Below are positions 47,828 through 60,692 of a DNA stretch of 64,000 bases, one piece after another; position 1 is the first letter of the stretch; each line of letters opens with the position of its first letter. The notes beneath the pieces were generated by a model. The model did no database searches, had not been told where the DNA came from, and worked only from the letters and a program-made list of their open reading frames with translations. Source of the DNA: Rotaria socialis (lineage: Eukaryota; Rotifera; Eurotatoria; Philodinida; Philodinidae); contig CAJNYU010003859.1 of NCBI GenBank assembly GCA_905331475.1, forward strand, positions 124,001 through 188,000, read 5' to 3'. The position numbers and the translations under genes were made by a program.

Positions 47828-50019
47828 ATGCACGCCAAAATGTACATGATGGGTAAACGGCTACAACTAGTCTTCCTTTTAAATTTATTTTCTGTAGCGT
47901 TGTCATGGTATTCATGTCCATTCAACGATGGATCCCTTAATAAAACTATACAAAACAATATTACCATTCAAGCTGAGTGCATGTACTTAACTAGTCCACT
48001 CGAGTGGAATGAATTCAATCCAAATACTTTCGATGGATTGTACTACAATTCGACTAAGACAATATCCTTGACGGATCTACATATGAAACGTTTATATTTC
48101 TCGGATTTACCACCACGAAATACTTCCACTATCAAACATATCATCAACTATTGGCTTTTAAAATGGTGGCGGTGGCTCTCAATACGGAATGGAAACATTT
48201 GGTGTATCCATGTTGAAACAAATTATTTAAAATAAGTATCATCAAACATATCCTCAGACACATCGAATAATATACCTATTTCAATACAGAGGAGCGGGTT
48301 TGAGTAAACCATCGATCCATTGTTATACTGCAAAGACATGGATTGAGTGCGCTAGGGAATTGATTCAAACAACAGTACCCAGTTCTGTCAATGACTCATT
48401 GAAAATAATCAATGCTATGACAAATTAAAATATTGCGCAAGATTTACAATATCAAATTCAATATGCAATCAATCAATCACAGTCAATATCTCCGACGTCT
48501 ACTTATATCTATGGTTTAAGTCAAGGTATGAAATAAAAGTTGCCAAGACATGAATGAATTGGCTAAAATTCAGGCAATAGACTAAAGATGAGTACTTAGG
48601 GCGTGGGTGTGGATACTTCTATTATCTTATCATACCCACCGACACCGACACCCATCACTGATAAACTCGTGTCAGTGTGCATACGTTGTTAACTTCATGT
48701 TATTATCTAGTCTAGTAACGACGTGGATAATTTGTATCTTTTTTGTTTTGTAATTAGGTACCACTATTATTCAATATTATCTATCAATTCAATCAATCAA
48801 TTCACACTTACAGACAATCGATGGTATAATTCTCGATGGCATAATGTCAATAAAAAGGTCAGATGCTTTTCAAAATCAAATCAAATCAATCAATAATCGA
48901 TTCTATTTGTATTTATCCAAATGTCAAAATGATATTTCATGTGCGAAAACCTTCGCACTTGTCACTGGTACTGATCAAGACATAATAACTGTTACATTAG
49001 CATTACAAATGCTTTTTCTGACCAATTTGACAAATCCTCTATGTACAACCAATCTGGGATTAAATGATTGGGATTTATTTGCTCTTATCGCTAGTGAAAG
49101 TATTGAACTTATATCTGCTCGTCCACTTGCTGCTATATTGATTGCTCGTCTCTATCGTTGTTCAATTGAAGATCAACGAATTCTATCTCGAGCATTACCA
49201 ATTTTAATTGCTTTGATAGAAAAATCGTTAGCACCAAGTTTAATTGATCCACCTGATGTATATCCAGATGATGGAAATGTTTTAAGTATAACAACAGTGT
49301 GGAGCGATTTTGTTGGATTCACTCTAGAAGAAAATTTCAAAACAAATATTACTTTTTTCAATGATTTTTGCATTAATAGTGCTGCTATCAATAAATATTA
49401 TTTAGCATCTACAGGTCCAATGCCAGTGTGTCGTGAAATAGAACATTGGAAATACAATTATACCATTCCGTCTGTATTCAGTGAGATTTTATATACGAAA
49501 AACCCTCGTTATTGGGGACAATTTCAAGTTAATTCACAGATTTTTCGATCGAACAAAGACGGTGCATTATTATTAAATGGAGATTTAGATTATAATTCAC
49601 CAATGTATTCAGCACAACAAACACAAATATGGTTTCAATCTGAACATATACCTACAAAACTGATTGAAATGAAAGGTTTGACTCATGTCACTAGTGTACA
49701 ATCGTATACGAAACAAGGTGGATTTCAATCAACAACATGTACAGATCAAATTGTTGTTCAATTATTGTATCAAAACGAGTTGAATTTAAATTTAGACACG
49801 ATAGATTATACGTGTAGTTCGAAAGAAAATTTAATTGGTATAGATTGGTTGTATTCGAATCCGATTGTCAATCAAACATTGTATACACTATTTGGTAATT
49901 CAACTACAAACTATTGGGGAACAAATACAACAGTAAAAGGATTAACTAAACGAAGAAAAAAACCCACCGTAAATCAATCTGAAAAATTTTATGCCGAACG
50001 CATGTACTTACACAATTGA
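47828..50019 (+). pseudogene. decayed secreted alpha/beta-hydrolase (S33/TAP-like peptidase)
   Basis: From Met 47828 there is a signal peptide (QLVFLLNLFSVALS) and then an alpha/beta-hydrolase of the tripeptidyl/prolyl aminopeptidase type: LLNGGGGGSQYG oxyanion region, FQYRGAGLS, the nucleophile elbow GLSQGT (codon split by an intron, 48526-48757), the acid in LNGDLDYNSP and the His in MKGLTHVT. Such enzymes release short peptides outside the cell. The frame is broken by one extra A in the run at 48158-48163 and by in-frame TAA codons at 48228-48230 and 48426-48428. The 3' part (48844-50019, 391 codons) is still open. All catalytic residues survive, so decay seems recent. N-glycosylation sites are frequent. 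Confidence 0.85.
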
Positions 50020-51032
50020 TCTTACTATTGCATTGAATATCAATATCGATGTAACCGCATTGGGAATACAGCAGACAGAATAATGCTTATTTATTTATTT
50101 TATTTCAAACAGTGTGTCATAATAATCGTTCAGAAATTCAATTGGTGTAAAGAAGATCTAGAGAATTTCTTAATTTGATCAAACGGGTTTTGTTTTGCAC
50201 ATTCAGATAGCTTTTCAGTCTACTAGTGGATGAAGGTTGTATGCATAAAGTTTTACTGGCAGTGCAAAGTACTTCAGCATCTATTGAAGTAAAAACAACT
50301 TTTCAGATTTTAATGATGAATATGTAAATAGTTTAAGAGAAAGATTTTCCCATGTGCACATGATGACGATGAAGTAGCACTTTCTACATATATACTATTA
50401 TCAATATTTCTAACTTGAAATCCTACATCACTCAATTTTTTCTTAGATATCACGCTATCATTAAGAATAAATAAACATCGTGAAAGTTAAATGGCTTCTG
50501 CTTTTGGAGAGATTTCAGAATTTTCCCAATATGACTTTTGTCAACTGGCAAAGTTTCAGGAGCGTGCACTACATCTGATAGATTCTATATGATCTATTTA
50601 AATAGGCGATGAAAACAGAAGAAAACTTGACTTTAAAAGTTATGCATACTACAGAGTTATTTAGGCAGCATAATCGATGGATCAGTTTGAAAATTTTTAC
50701 TTTTAGTCGAACCTCTTTTCTAGCTATTATATTGGGTATCCTAAAATTTTGCTACAATCAAAACTATTTCTTCCATTTTTTTTGAATGCATGATACGAAG
50801 TAATAATTTGCTGATCGAACTTTCATTTGATTAATTCTGTTCAATGAATTAATTTTTCTCGACGAGTGCACTGCCACTAACATTCATTCATTATAATATC
50901 AATTTTGGCAGTAGAGAAATAACTAGGAAAAGAACAAGTTTACTGTTCTTGTACGATCGCTGCAGTATCACTTTCTTGCTTTTTGTAGAAAGATGATTTC
51001 TGGTTTGAATAAGGAGGTATCTCTATTGGAAA
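50020..51032. other. intergenic, no gene seen
   Basis: About 1 kb downstream of the hydrolase pseudogene. No protein-like frame or repeat noted. Confidence 0.45.
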
Positions 51033-51680
51033 TTAAAAAATTTTCTCATTGGACCAAACTGGAGCGTAATTGGCATCATTCTGACGAACTTCAGGTCGAC
51101 TGTAGTGTCCAGCTGAATCTATGAAAACTTGGATTATACAAAGTTGGCTAAGATCAATATTACAAATGATGAGTTTTTGTTCCAAACCTTGGTGAGGTCC
51201 ATCGAGGTATATATTGAAAGGATGAAGGGTTCCACTAATGCCTCCACCAGTCTTGATTAGTTCTTGTTTACCTAGTTTAGTTTCCATCCAATCACGACAA
51301 TAGTGGTCCACCGTATTAGATGCATAAATTACCCAACATTGACCGCTCGGTGCGTGACTTTTCATCATAGCATCAATCTTAATTAATATATTGTAGATAT
51401 TAAAATTTTGAAAAAAAATGAATTAAATGATACATTAAAAATATGTCACAAGAATTTTATCGTAATTGAGTCTCCTTCTACAACAAAAAAGAGACTTCTC
51501 ATTTAATTTTTCACAAAATTCAGATATATTCTAATTATCATAAATGATCTCTATTGCGTATGATATACAATACCATCCATTCGTTCGAATGATGTTCTAC
51601 TGTTTGTTTTGAAATAGTTCATGTACTGATTAATCGATTCTGATACTACTTGACCAATCTTCATTTGAACTAATTTACCT
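51033..51680 (-). other. possible partial or decayed gene, unrecognised
   Basis: A minus-strand frame at 51368-51033 is protein-like (HAPSGQCWVIYASNTVDHYC, YLDGPHQGLEQKLIICNIDL, IDSAGHYSRPEVRQNDANYA). Upstream, 51680-51574 could be another exon (GKLVQMKIGQVVSESINQYM), but its donor phase does not fit the downstream frame. Either an exon is missing or the gene is broken. I do not recognise the family. Confidence 0.3.
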
Positions 51681-53681
51681 ATTAATTTCTAACAAGATTA
51701 AGTAAATCGTAGTTCATCAACAAGTGTCTAGTTCTTAAATATGAGAAATCCAAAGAATTCATGAAAAAATACTAGTTCCATGTTCGACATGAACAATAGC
51801 ATGGTTTTCTTTAAAAACTATTTACACATTCTGAAAATAATCGATTTTACTTAAATTCACCGAGAAAAAAGTGAAATGTAATAAACGACTTTGAAGCATC
51901 ATATTTTGACGAACGGTCTTTAATGAGTCATCAATCGTTTTTTTTTGTAAATTTCTCGAAAAAGTGATGAAAAAGTTTGATACTATTTGAAACTTTCAAT
52001 CAACCTACTATTGAAAGGTCAGCATCGATGGCAAAAAAATCTACATCGACAATTTACATGTATTCTTGAGTTTAACAACCGGAGAAGGTCCGTATTTTAT
52101 TAGCACTATAGAAATCACATGATCACCCTTATTTTGTTTTTAAATAAAAATACTTTTTTTTATAAATTTTCTCAAACAAGTCTTCATATCGAAATCAAGA
52201 CTAAGTGTGCTATTAATTTGACACGTATGTTTTCCATCTCTTTCAGATGCTAGGTATTTTTTGTTTGTTATTGCAGAGCTCAAGATTGAGTTAGTGAAAA
52301 AACGATGAATTTAATTTGATTACAAAGTGGATTTCTGCACATTATTCATTAATTAATTATTAAGTCAATTATTTTCTTGTAATTAATTTTTTTCCTATTC
52401 TTAAAATTATCAAAAAAGTTTTTTTGTTTTAAAATTAGATACTAACGTTAGGCAAATGTAGGTAACGTTTATTATTTAACTTGTTGCTATACGTCAGATG
52501 ATTTTAGATCACAGTTGATTAGAAGATTTCGAAAGCATGCATCCAAATATAAGCAATAAAACCTATATACTATTTAGTTTTTCCTGTCGGAGAGAAAAAT
52601 ATCGGTGAAAAATGAAAAGAAACATCATTTCCATCACACATTCGACGAGTTGAATATTTATCAAAAAACAGATCAATATTATTGACAATTTATAATTGTT
52701 CTCAGCGAAGAAAAACTTCCAGTTTTTATTATCATTCACATTATTCTTGATGTTACCCATCTGAAAAAAAAGTAGATTTCTATCTTCTGTTTACAATTGT
52801 GTCTCATTCTATTTATGTTAATTAGATACGCTTCGCTTCAATTTCTTTCCTTTCTTTTCTTTTTCTGTTGTTTTTATTTTGATCGTGCTCTCGTGTATTA
52901 CCAAATTTTGTCATGTTTGTTGGTGTTTTTCCCCATACTTGGGCATATATTCACATAAGGCACTCTTTTCTCATTCGTTTCTTTTTTTTCGTCTTTTTCT
53001 TTACTTTTATCTATTGACATACAAGAAATAAATCGTCCAGTTGTAAAATTATTTTCATTGATAGTGATAAAACATAGATTTATTTATTTATTTACAGTAT
53101 TGACCGTTGAAAAACACTAGGTAACCATGCATACAAATGTTAATATAGCTATACGAAAATCGTATTGAAGACAATGAATAAACAATTTAAAATGATGTTT
53201 TTTTATTTGTTCATTTTTATTCCTGCGAGTCAAGTTATTCAGTATGATTAATTACATTATTTAAATATGCAGATTGTTGAACAAAAAGGTACTAGATTAA
53301 TATGTTTAAAAGAGAAAAACTGTTGGATTATAGATAAGAGTTCTTCGTAACTATTATATTTAAAGGATTTTGTAATAACTGCATGTTGAAATTTCTAGAT
53401 TTTCAATAAATTTTATCTAATTGATAGGAACGGTAATCCATTGTCATTGCATTTCATATGAGAATTCATTGTGGAAATAACTTCTTTTGAATATTTTTCG
53501 AAACTGAATAACTACACGCAATTAGTTTATGTTCATGAAATGTTTCATGCATTGATTTTGTATCTTCAATTGAAATAAAACTTGCAGAATTCGAACAGAA
53601 ATATAAAATAGAGTGATATATATATATATATATTCATTTAGCATGTTCTCATTTCAGATTATTAATAACACAAGAGCTATT
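51681..53681. other. gene-poor region upstream of the C1 peptidase
   Basis: 2 kb with poly-T/pyrimidine tracts (52840-53010) and a (TA)n run near 53618-53632. No gene seen. Confidence 0.5.
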
Positions 53682-56580
53682 ATGGCTGAAAAGGTGTATT
53701 TAGTCAATCCAGAAACAGGTAGTCGTCATCGTCTTAACGACTGTAAACCCTGTCCAAGACCATCGTCTTCGCTGAAATTTTCATCCTCACCAAAGTATCG
53801 GAACAAAGATTTACCTAAAACAGTTGATTTAAGTTCAAAAATGACGCCAGTAGAAACCCAAGAGGATACTGCTGCATGGTAAGTATTTAACCATATTTCA
53901 GGATGAACTCAGTGAAAAAATTTCAGAATAACTTCATTAAATAAGATTATTCAAATTTTACAATCACGTTCTAATGTTTCGTCTAGCACCGTTTGATTCT
54001 TGCTCATCTATGAAGATTGTTTGAATAAAAAAGAATTATCTTTTCATTCTAGTGTTGGTAATGCCTTAGCTGGTAAGGTCTTGCCATTTATGTTTATCGA
54101 TAGATTCTAAATTTCATTTTAGCTGCCTATGAATTTTTAATAAAGAAAAAAACTGGACGCGATATTGATGTTAGTCGTTTATTTATTTATTATAATGGTC
54201 GTGTTAGAGATGCAGTCGATGAAGGTATTATCGAAGATTCAGGTTGCTCTATTGCAGGTGCTATCGAAGGATTGAAGGAGTATGGTTGTTGTAAAGAAGA
54301 CTGGTTTCCGTATGATATTAGAAAAGTCAATCAAAGACCACCAAAAAATTGTTATGACGATGCTATTCACTTTCGTATCACGCATGGTCTTGTGTTAAAA
54401 CCTAATCTGCAAGAAATGAAAGTATGTTTAGCGCAAGGCTACCCGTTTGTATTTGGTCTCAAAACATTTAAATCATTTTCAACAGCTGAAACCAATGGTG
54501 GACTGGTACCGATGCCAGAACCCAATGAAGATATTAGTCTAGACCATTATCAGCATGCAATGTTGGCAGTTGGATATGATGATAAATTAAAACAGTTTAT
54601 TGTTAAAAATTCATGGGGTCCAAATTGGGTGAGTTGCGTTAGATAATTAATTAACAGCTTTTGCTGATATTGTTTGGTTAGCATCATTTTTCTTTGAATT
54701 CAACATGAAACGAAAGATTCATCACAAACGAATTAATCTCCTGGCTGAACAAAGTGTCCCGGAAAAAAGAGTGACTAAAACGGAATATATCCATTCATTT
54801 ACTCTATATGAAAGAGAGCAAAATAATTTATCATTTTATATTTTGATTTTTGACTTGAAGTCGAAAATGTCAGCCAGCAGTTCTTAAAGCCTGAGAAATA
54901 AAAGTTCTCTCTCAATGGTTTAACAATTCTGTAGTTCATAAGACCCAAAATCAGTACTATCTATGGCAGTTCTTATTCTGAGATTTATATCTATTAAGAA
55001 ATTTAGGAACATGCGCGCATGAGTATGACAAATGCTAGTGACTTATATGAAACACCAAAAATATGATAGCACTATAACGACTACTTCTAACTTATCCTAG
55101 TAATAATTATAGCATCGTTTAAATGTAATTTACTATACTTCAAAAGTATTCACAGTTCTCCACTCTTGTACATATCTGATATTTTAACAGAAACTGAGCT
55201 GCTAGCACCTTCAAATGAGATCTTAGATCATTCTTTTTTTGATAAAGTGTATCATAAAAGGCAAACATTATTTTACTGCAAGTACATCGGACGTATCAAA
55301 ATGCAGCATTTTTTCTTTCTCATAGTTGGGTTTGATTTGTTTTCTATATGATACATTGCTACAAAAAAAACTTCATAGAAATTTTGGCAGTTTCAGTACT
55401 TCCATTCCTCTGCTTTATTTACTTTATTACTGGAACATCCATGTGATATGAGAATAGTTGAAAAGAAATACTTATATAATCTGAATTTTGGAAAGTTCTT
55501 TGATGCAAAGCTCGCGGCGTGAAAGACTAGAAAAAGCATGTATTGCTGATTATCGGTAAATCTGTGTTTGGTGCTGCTCATCGTGAAGGATAGAAAAAAA
55601 AAGCTTGATTGAAGCGCTCTCTGTTGTATTTAAAAAGTCATACTGATAAATAATTACAACCTCGGAAAAAACTTCCTCTCTACATGAACTATCAGTTGAT
55701 TTACTTTTAGGGTCACAATGGATACTGTTACATTCCTTATGATTATATGGCTAATAAAAAATATTGTTCAGATTTACACACAATAAAAACCATTTCGGAA
55801 AGACAGCGTCAGCGTAGAGAACGCATTGCTGAAAATGGAAAAGGTAGGAATAATGCAAAAAATAAGCCAAATGAGTCGAAAATTGCGCATAATTCACTCA
55901 ATCCACAGCTGCTCGATGATGACGATGACGATGATGATGATGATCACGATGATGATGATGACGATGATGATGACAATAAAGATATTTTCCAGAGTGATTC
56001 CTTTTGGAAAACAGAACGATCAGATTATATACAAACAATGACCAAAAAATATCATGAAACACTTTCTGCAAGACAGCAGGATGCATCGTCGCAAAAGAAA
56101 GTTCAACCTTATTTTGAAAACATTTCAAGACAAGCAAACTTAAATAAATCGTACATTCTTTGGATTGATAAGAAGATTGGAGATAATGCTTTTGTTGCAA
56201 ATCAACTAACCAGTGATTCACAAATTCATATCGATTTTTGTGAGACCCTTGCAGTCGCACAAAATCATGTAGAAAGAAATTTACACAAAATCAAATCAAA
56301 TTCATCGATATTCCAAGTGATTTGTCGTGGTTATTATAAAAGTGAACATAAAAATGCATTGGATTTGTTATTTTTCTTGAATAGAAACCAATTAAAACAT
56401 ATACCGGCTACTATTTTTACACATGATAAAGAAGGTTTGATCAAACATTTAGATTATGAGGCATCACAGGTCGGTCTTGTTGAATGGAGAGAACGGTTTT
56501 ACATTACAAGTGATACCAAAAAGTTGATTAAGAAATGCAAGTGCAATATTACACAAAAACATGATAAACCATCTAAATGA
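53682..56580 (+). CDS. C1 (papain-like) peptidase fused to acidic linker and receiver-like domain
   Basis: Exons 53682-53878, 54053-54072, 54123-54628 and 55711-56580 join in phase to about 530 aa. Residues 1-250 are a C1 peptidase of the bacterial-like type without signal or propeptide: PVETQEDTAACVGNALAAAY (the nucleophile Cys codon is split by intron 1), LDHYQHAMLAVGYDD (His) and FIVKNSWGPNWG (Asn). The last exon continues the fold (HNGYCYIPYDYM), then a basic stretch, a run of about 20 Asp, and a C-terminal alpha/beta domain of about 120 aa (SYILWIDKKIGDNAFVANQL ... IPATIFTHDKEG) resembling a degenerate response-regulator receiver or TIR-like fold. Peptidase activity in the cytosol is inferred; the C-terminal domain may sense or tether. 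The last intron is 1.08 kb. Confidence 0.85.
55915..55975 (+). repeat. GAT/GAC trinucleotide run coding poly-Asp
   Basis: About 20 nearly uninterrupted Asp codons with a single CAC sit in the last exon of the C1 peptidase. They form an acidic linker that is probably length-variable. Confidence 0.9.
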
Positions 56581-58126
56581 TAAGTCGAATTAAGAGATTA
56601 TTAAGAAAAAAAAGACGTTCTAAGAAAAACCAACGCAAAATTGAGTTATCTAACAAAAATTTGTATTTTTCATTTTTATTATATTTAAATAAACTAAAAA
56701 ATGGCAAAGTCTTCGAATGAAATATAAATTCGAATATTTGATAATTAAGTTAATTATTAAGGGAGTTAACTTGACGTATAGATGTATTCAAGCAGATCAA
56801 ACTTTTAAAAAGAGTTTCAAAATGATGTCAAAATCATTCTTATCACTGTTTTACATCATGTAAAAGCGTTGACTGATTTCATACGTGTTCTAAGTCTATT
56901 TTCCATCATTTAGTTTAGTGCACCGACGTGATAAACTATTTAAAAAAGTTGCATTTTATTTCTACGACAGGCAAGAATCAGGTTCAAACAAAGTTATTTT
57001 TGTCTTCACAGATAGTCTCCGAATGATCGAACGTTATTTATTTGTTTTTCAACAAGATAATGAAACGAAACTGTTGAACATGGTGATAACTGTCAATACA
57101 CTTCTTAGGTTGAAAAATAGATCCATCATCTCGATAAATTTAGAGAATGAAGAAAAGAACTTCATGCGTTCTCTATTCCTTTTTTTCCAAATTAGAATGA
57201 CGCACTGATTTTAATACTAAGATCTCGAAAGCACTACAGAGTTAGCTTATGCAAATATTTCAAATTAAATTTTGCTGACTGTTAATTTGCAACTACATTT
57301 ATCAGTGAACTTACATATCTTTCAGTAGTCTATTTTTCACTTTACACAAATAGTCAAGCCAATTGCAAATGAAAGACATGCAGAAATATACGAAAATCTA
57401 AGGTACACCATTGACAATATTTATTTTATTTATCACATTTAACCAATGATTTTCTTTGAAATGTTTTATAATATGCGTGACGTTTGGTCTAATAACCGCG
57501 AGAATATATTGAAAACGAACAGCAGCTACATGATTTCATAACCGAATCTAATTTTATCGTTAATCTCCACCTTCTGACTTTTCACACTGCCATATTGGTT
57601 TTGCCTCTCATACTCTTTTAGTATATTTTATAAATCCAGTATTCATACAGACAGAGAATGTGTATCTATTTTTCAGTCATGAAAGAAAGAAACAAAAGTC
57701 AAAGTTTATTATTACAGGTCATAGATCAAACCTAACGAATGAAATTATTTTTGTCGAAAAAATCAGTAGACTTTGATACCTTCCTGTGTATACTGATCTA
57801 TGTAATTTGGAACTATGGGAAAGTCCACCAAGTGACAGTGTTTAATGTTTGATGATGCCTCTCATATATACATATAAATACATGAATGTTGTCTAAAAAA
57901 AATAAAGACGTGGTAAAGAAGTTTTCTTGAGGTAGACTACTGACGAAAAAACTAAGCCTTACTTCGAATTCATGCTAGCATTTTTATGATTTTGTATAAT
58001 ACTTCGCATTGAACCGAAATAAGACTACTTTATTTGATCAGTTTAAAACCTGGAAACTTCAAAAGAGTATATATATATGTAAGTTAAATTAATTTATAAG
58101 TTTATTTTTCTAGATACATCAAAAAC
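56581..58126. other. intergenic, no gene seen
   Basis: 1.5 kb between the C1 peptidase and the DUF4139 gene. The longest frame (56918-57208) has no start context or domain. Confidence 0.5.
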
Positions 58127-59456
58127 ATGTTGTTATTCTACATCTCTCTTGTTTGTCTCGTCCAATCATCGTTCAGTGTCGAATTATCTATCTACAAAAG
58201 TTTTACTGAAGTTCATCAAGTTTGCTATGGAATCGGTGAACATGCATTGCAATTTACAAATGCTGATTATGGAAATATAATTGATGAATCAATCAGTTGG
58301 ATAGGTACACCATTACTTCGACAAGAAATCTACAGTACAATTCAATCACTTCAAAATGCCAAAGTAATAGTACGCCGATCGACAGTGTGTGGATGTGAAA
58401 CAATTGAAGCGAAAATTGTCGATCCTGATTCAATGTTACTGCAAAACGTGAATACAGGAGCCTATTTCTATGCCGATAAACAATCAATTGAATATTCGTC
58501 AGTACGACCGAACGAAGGTAGAACTACATTGGCACTTCGATTTGAAACTGAAAACACACAGTACAATGGAACATTGTCATATTTAATGAAAGGAATCACA
58601 TGGAAACCTACTTACGATCTTTTATTAAGAGGCGAAAATGGTAAGTTGACTCAATCAGTTTTAAATCTAAAATTTCTTCTATTAAATATGTCGTTCGATT
58701 TCAGATTGCAAACTTGTTGCTTTCGCAAATATCAAGAATGACCAACAAAGTGAATATACAGTCGAAATGACTCATCTCTTGGGTGGTGATGTTCCACTAG
58801 CTACTGGTTATTCGAATCCGAGTCATGCATTAGAGTTTGATAAGAAACCAACAAATCTGAGACCAATTCAATTGGATGGGGAACAAAAAGGTGTGTACTC
58901 GTATTCATTGAACGATAAATACACACTACGCCCATCAAGTTCGATTCGTTTGCCATTCATTGATATTATTGCAAAATATAAATTCTACTACAAAGCATCG
59001 GCAAGCATCAGTGCAGGAACGTATCAAGGTGTCTTTGAAAGAATTTACGATCTAACGCCCGATCATTTCATGCCTGCTGGTACTGTCACTATTCATGATA
59101 ATCAAGTACTTGTTGGTCAAGTGGCTTTACCTGATGTTCCTGAAAATTACACACAAACATTTGCAGTTGGCCAAGACAACGACGTTCGCTACACGATCAA
59201 GGGTAATTTAACAGCGAAGAGTGATGATAAGGCACCTAAATCATTCGAAACATACAATATCGACGTTAACGTTATGAATTTTAAGGGCAAAAAAATTGAT
59301 ACTCAACTTGTTTTCCAAGCGGGTATTCAAATAATCCTTCTTGAATCAACATGTAAGTCTGTTAATGTACAAGGAAATCAACTCAATATGTTAGTTCAAC
59401 TCAATCAGAATGAACGTCGTTCGTGCAAGTTAAATGCTACGGTGCAATTCAATTAA
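58127..59456 (+). CDS. secreted DUF4139-family protein
   Basis: Exons 58127-58640 and 58705-59456 give about 421 aa. The first 18 residues are a signal peptide (MLLFYISLVCLVQSSFS). The body matches the bacterial DUF4139 plan: YLMKGITWKPTYDLLL in the middle, then beta-rich sequence with FERIYDLTPDHFMPAGTVTI, GQVALPDVPENYTQTFAVGQ and DVRY. The biochemical function of the family is not established; bacterial members are envelope-associated. The N-terminal half is shorter than in many bacterial homologues. The 64-nt intron is typical of the host, so if transferred it has been domesticated. Secretion or surface location is the only firm inference. Confidence 0.75.
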
Positions 59457-60692
59457 GTCGACCGGTGAAATAGCTAAAAACATGGTTCAAATTCTAGTTT
59501 AAATTTACAATTAAAATAATAAAATCATATTGTATGTGTTTGTGAAACACTACGATTTGCAAGTTTTTGTTTAACTTTCTAACTTTACTGCTGTGAGACA
59601 AAACCAATAGAAACATATTCTAATTAAATAATTCTATAGTGGAAAAATTCTCTTTTATTTCCTAATTCACTGTTTAAATTGACGATAATTAAAGCATGTT
59701 CACACATATTTTGCATTCATATCGAGTAACATGACTTTTATTCAGCCTATCTCACTGCTATTCGACAAAAGATATTCATTTTTTTCCAAAGAGTAAAATA
59801 TGTCTAGTTTTTTTTATCAAAAAACTTGAAAGCATAAAATTTTAATATTTAAAAATTTCGATAGATCATAGAGGAAAAAAGTTGTAGACGATCGATTTAA
59901 TCCTATCCATCTAAAGTGTAAATATTATGGTATCAGTTGTTTGTCGATATTACTGTAGATGATTTCTCACTAATTATGCACAGTCATTGTGCACATAAAA
60001 ATCATAAGTTTATTTTTTCTATTATTAACTCCTTATCAGTTTACGGCAGCATGATTAATATTTAGTAAAACTGTCATTCAAGAATTTATTTCTTCAAAAA
60101 GAACTATCATTGATTTACTGCTCATTGAAAAATTGTAATAAAAAATTGATCATTCAGATATATGTGTATTCGATGTATTTCTATTTCAATTTAATGGAAA
60201 TTTTAAAAGATGTTGGTGACGATGTACAGTGACAATATATTATTTGAAGTAGCTTTCTTAGTTAGTTTTAAGTGTAAGGAACATTAGTTTCAAATTCAGC
60301 ACACAAATACCCACACTCATTTTGTACACTGGGCAACACTGCATTGACAACTGTATGCAAATAGCTAATGAAATATTTTAGGTATTGAATCTTTTCGGTG
60401 TTTGTCTAGTTCGGTACAATATTATAATAAAAATAAAAATAATACTTCATATTAAATTAGTTTGATTCTAAATTGAACATCACATTCTTGTTTCGCTTTT
60501 TCTTATCAAAATATTTAAGAAAATAAGATTGCATCGAATATATTGAATTTATGTATGAAACGAAAAATCTAATATTCTGTTAGTGAATCGGATACATGAA
60601 CATAGCAAATTAGAAATGAATAGGTTTTTATTGACGTGTTCGCATTAAACTTATTTTTAATGATATATTAATAGGCTTCTTTAAATAGTTAG
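59457..60692. other. intergenic between convergent genes
   Basis: 1.2 kb, very AT-rich, with AATAAA-like signals near 59517. No gene or repeat recognised. Confidence 0.5.

Noticed and set aside
48844..50019. Independent 391-aa gene starting at MSIKRSDAF
   Set aside because: The catalytic serine motif and signal peptide lie upstream in the broken half, so this is the surviving 3' part of the hydrolase pseudogene, not a gene with its own start.
55898..56260. Minus-strand ORF with a His-rich run
   Set aside because: It is the antisense shadow of the poly-Asp codons in the C1 peptidase exon.
56918..57208. 96-codon plus-strand ORF
   Set aside because: No homology signal, no introns or start context; consistent with chance.
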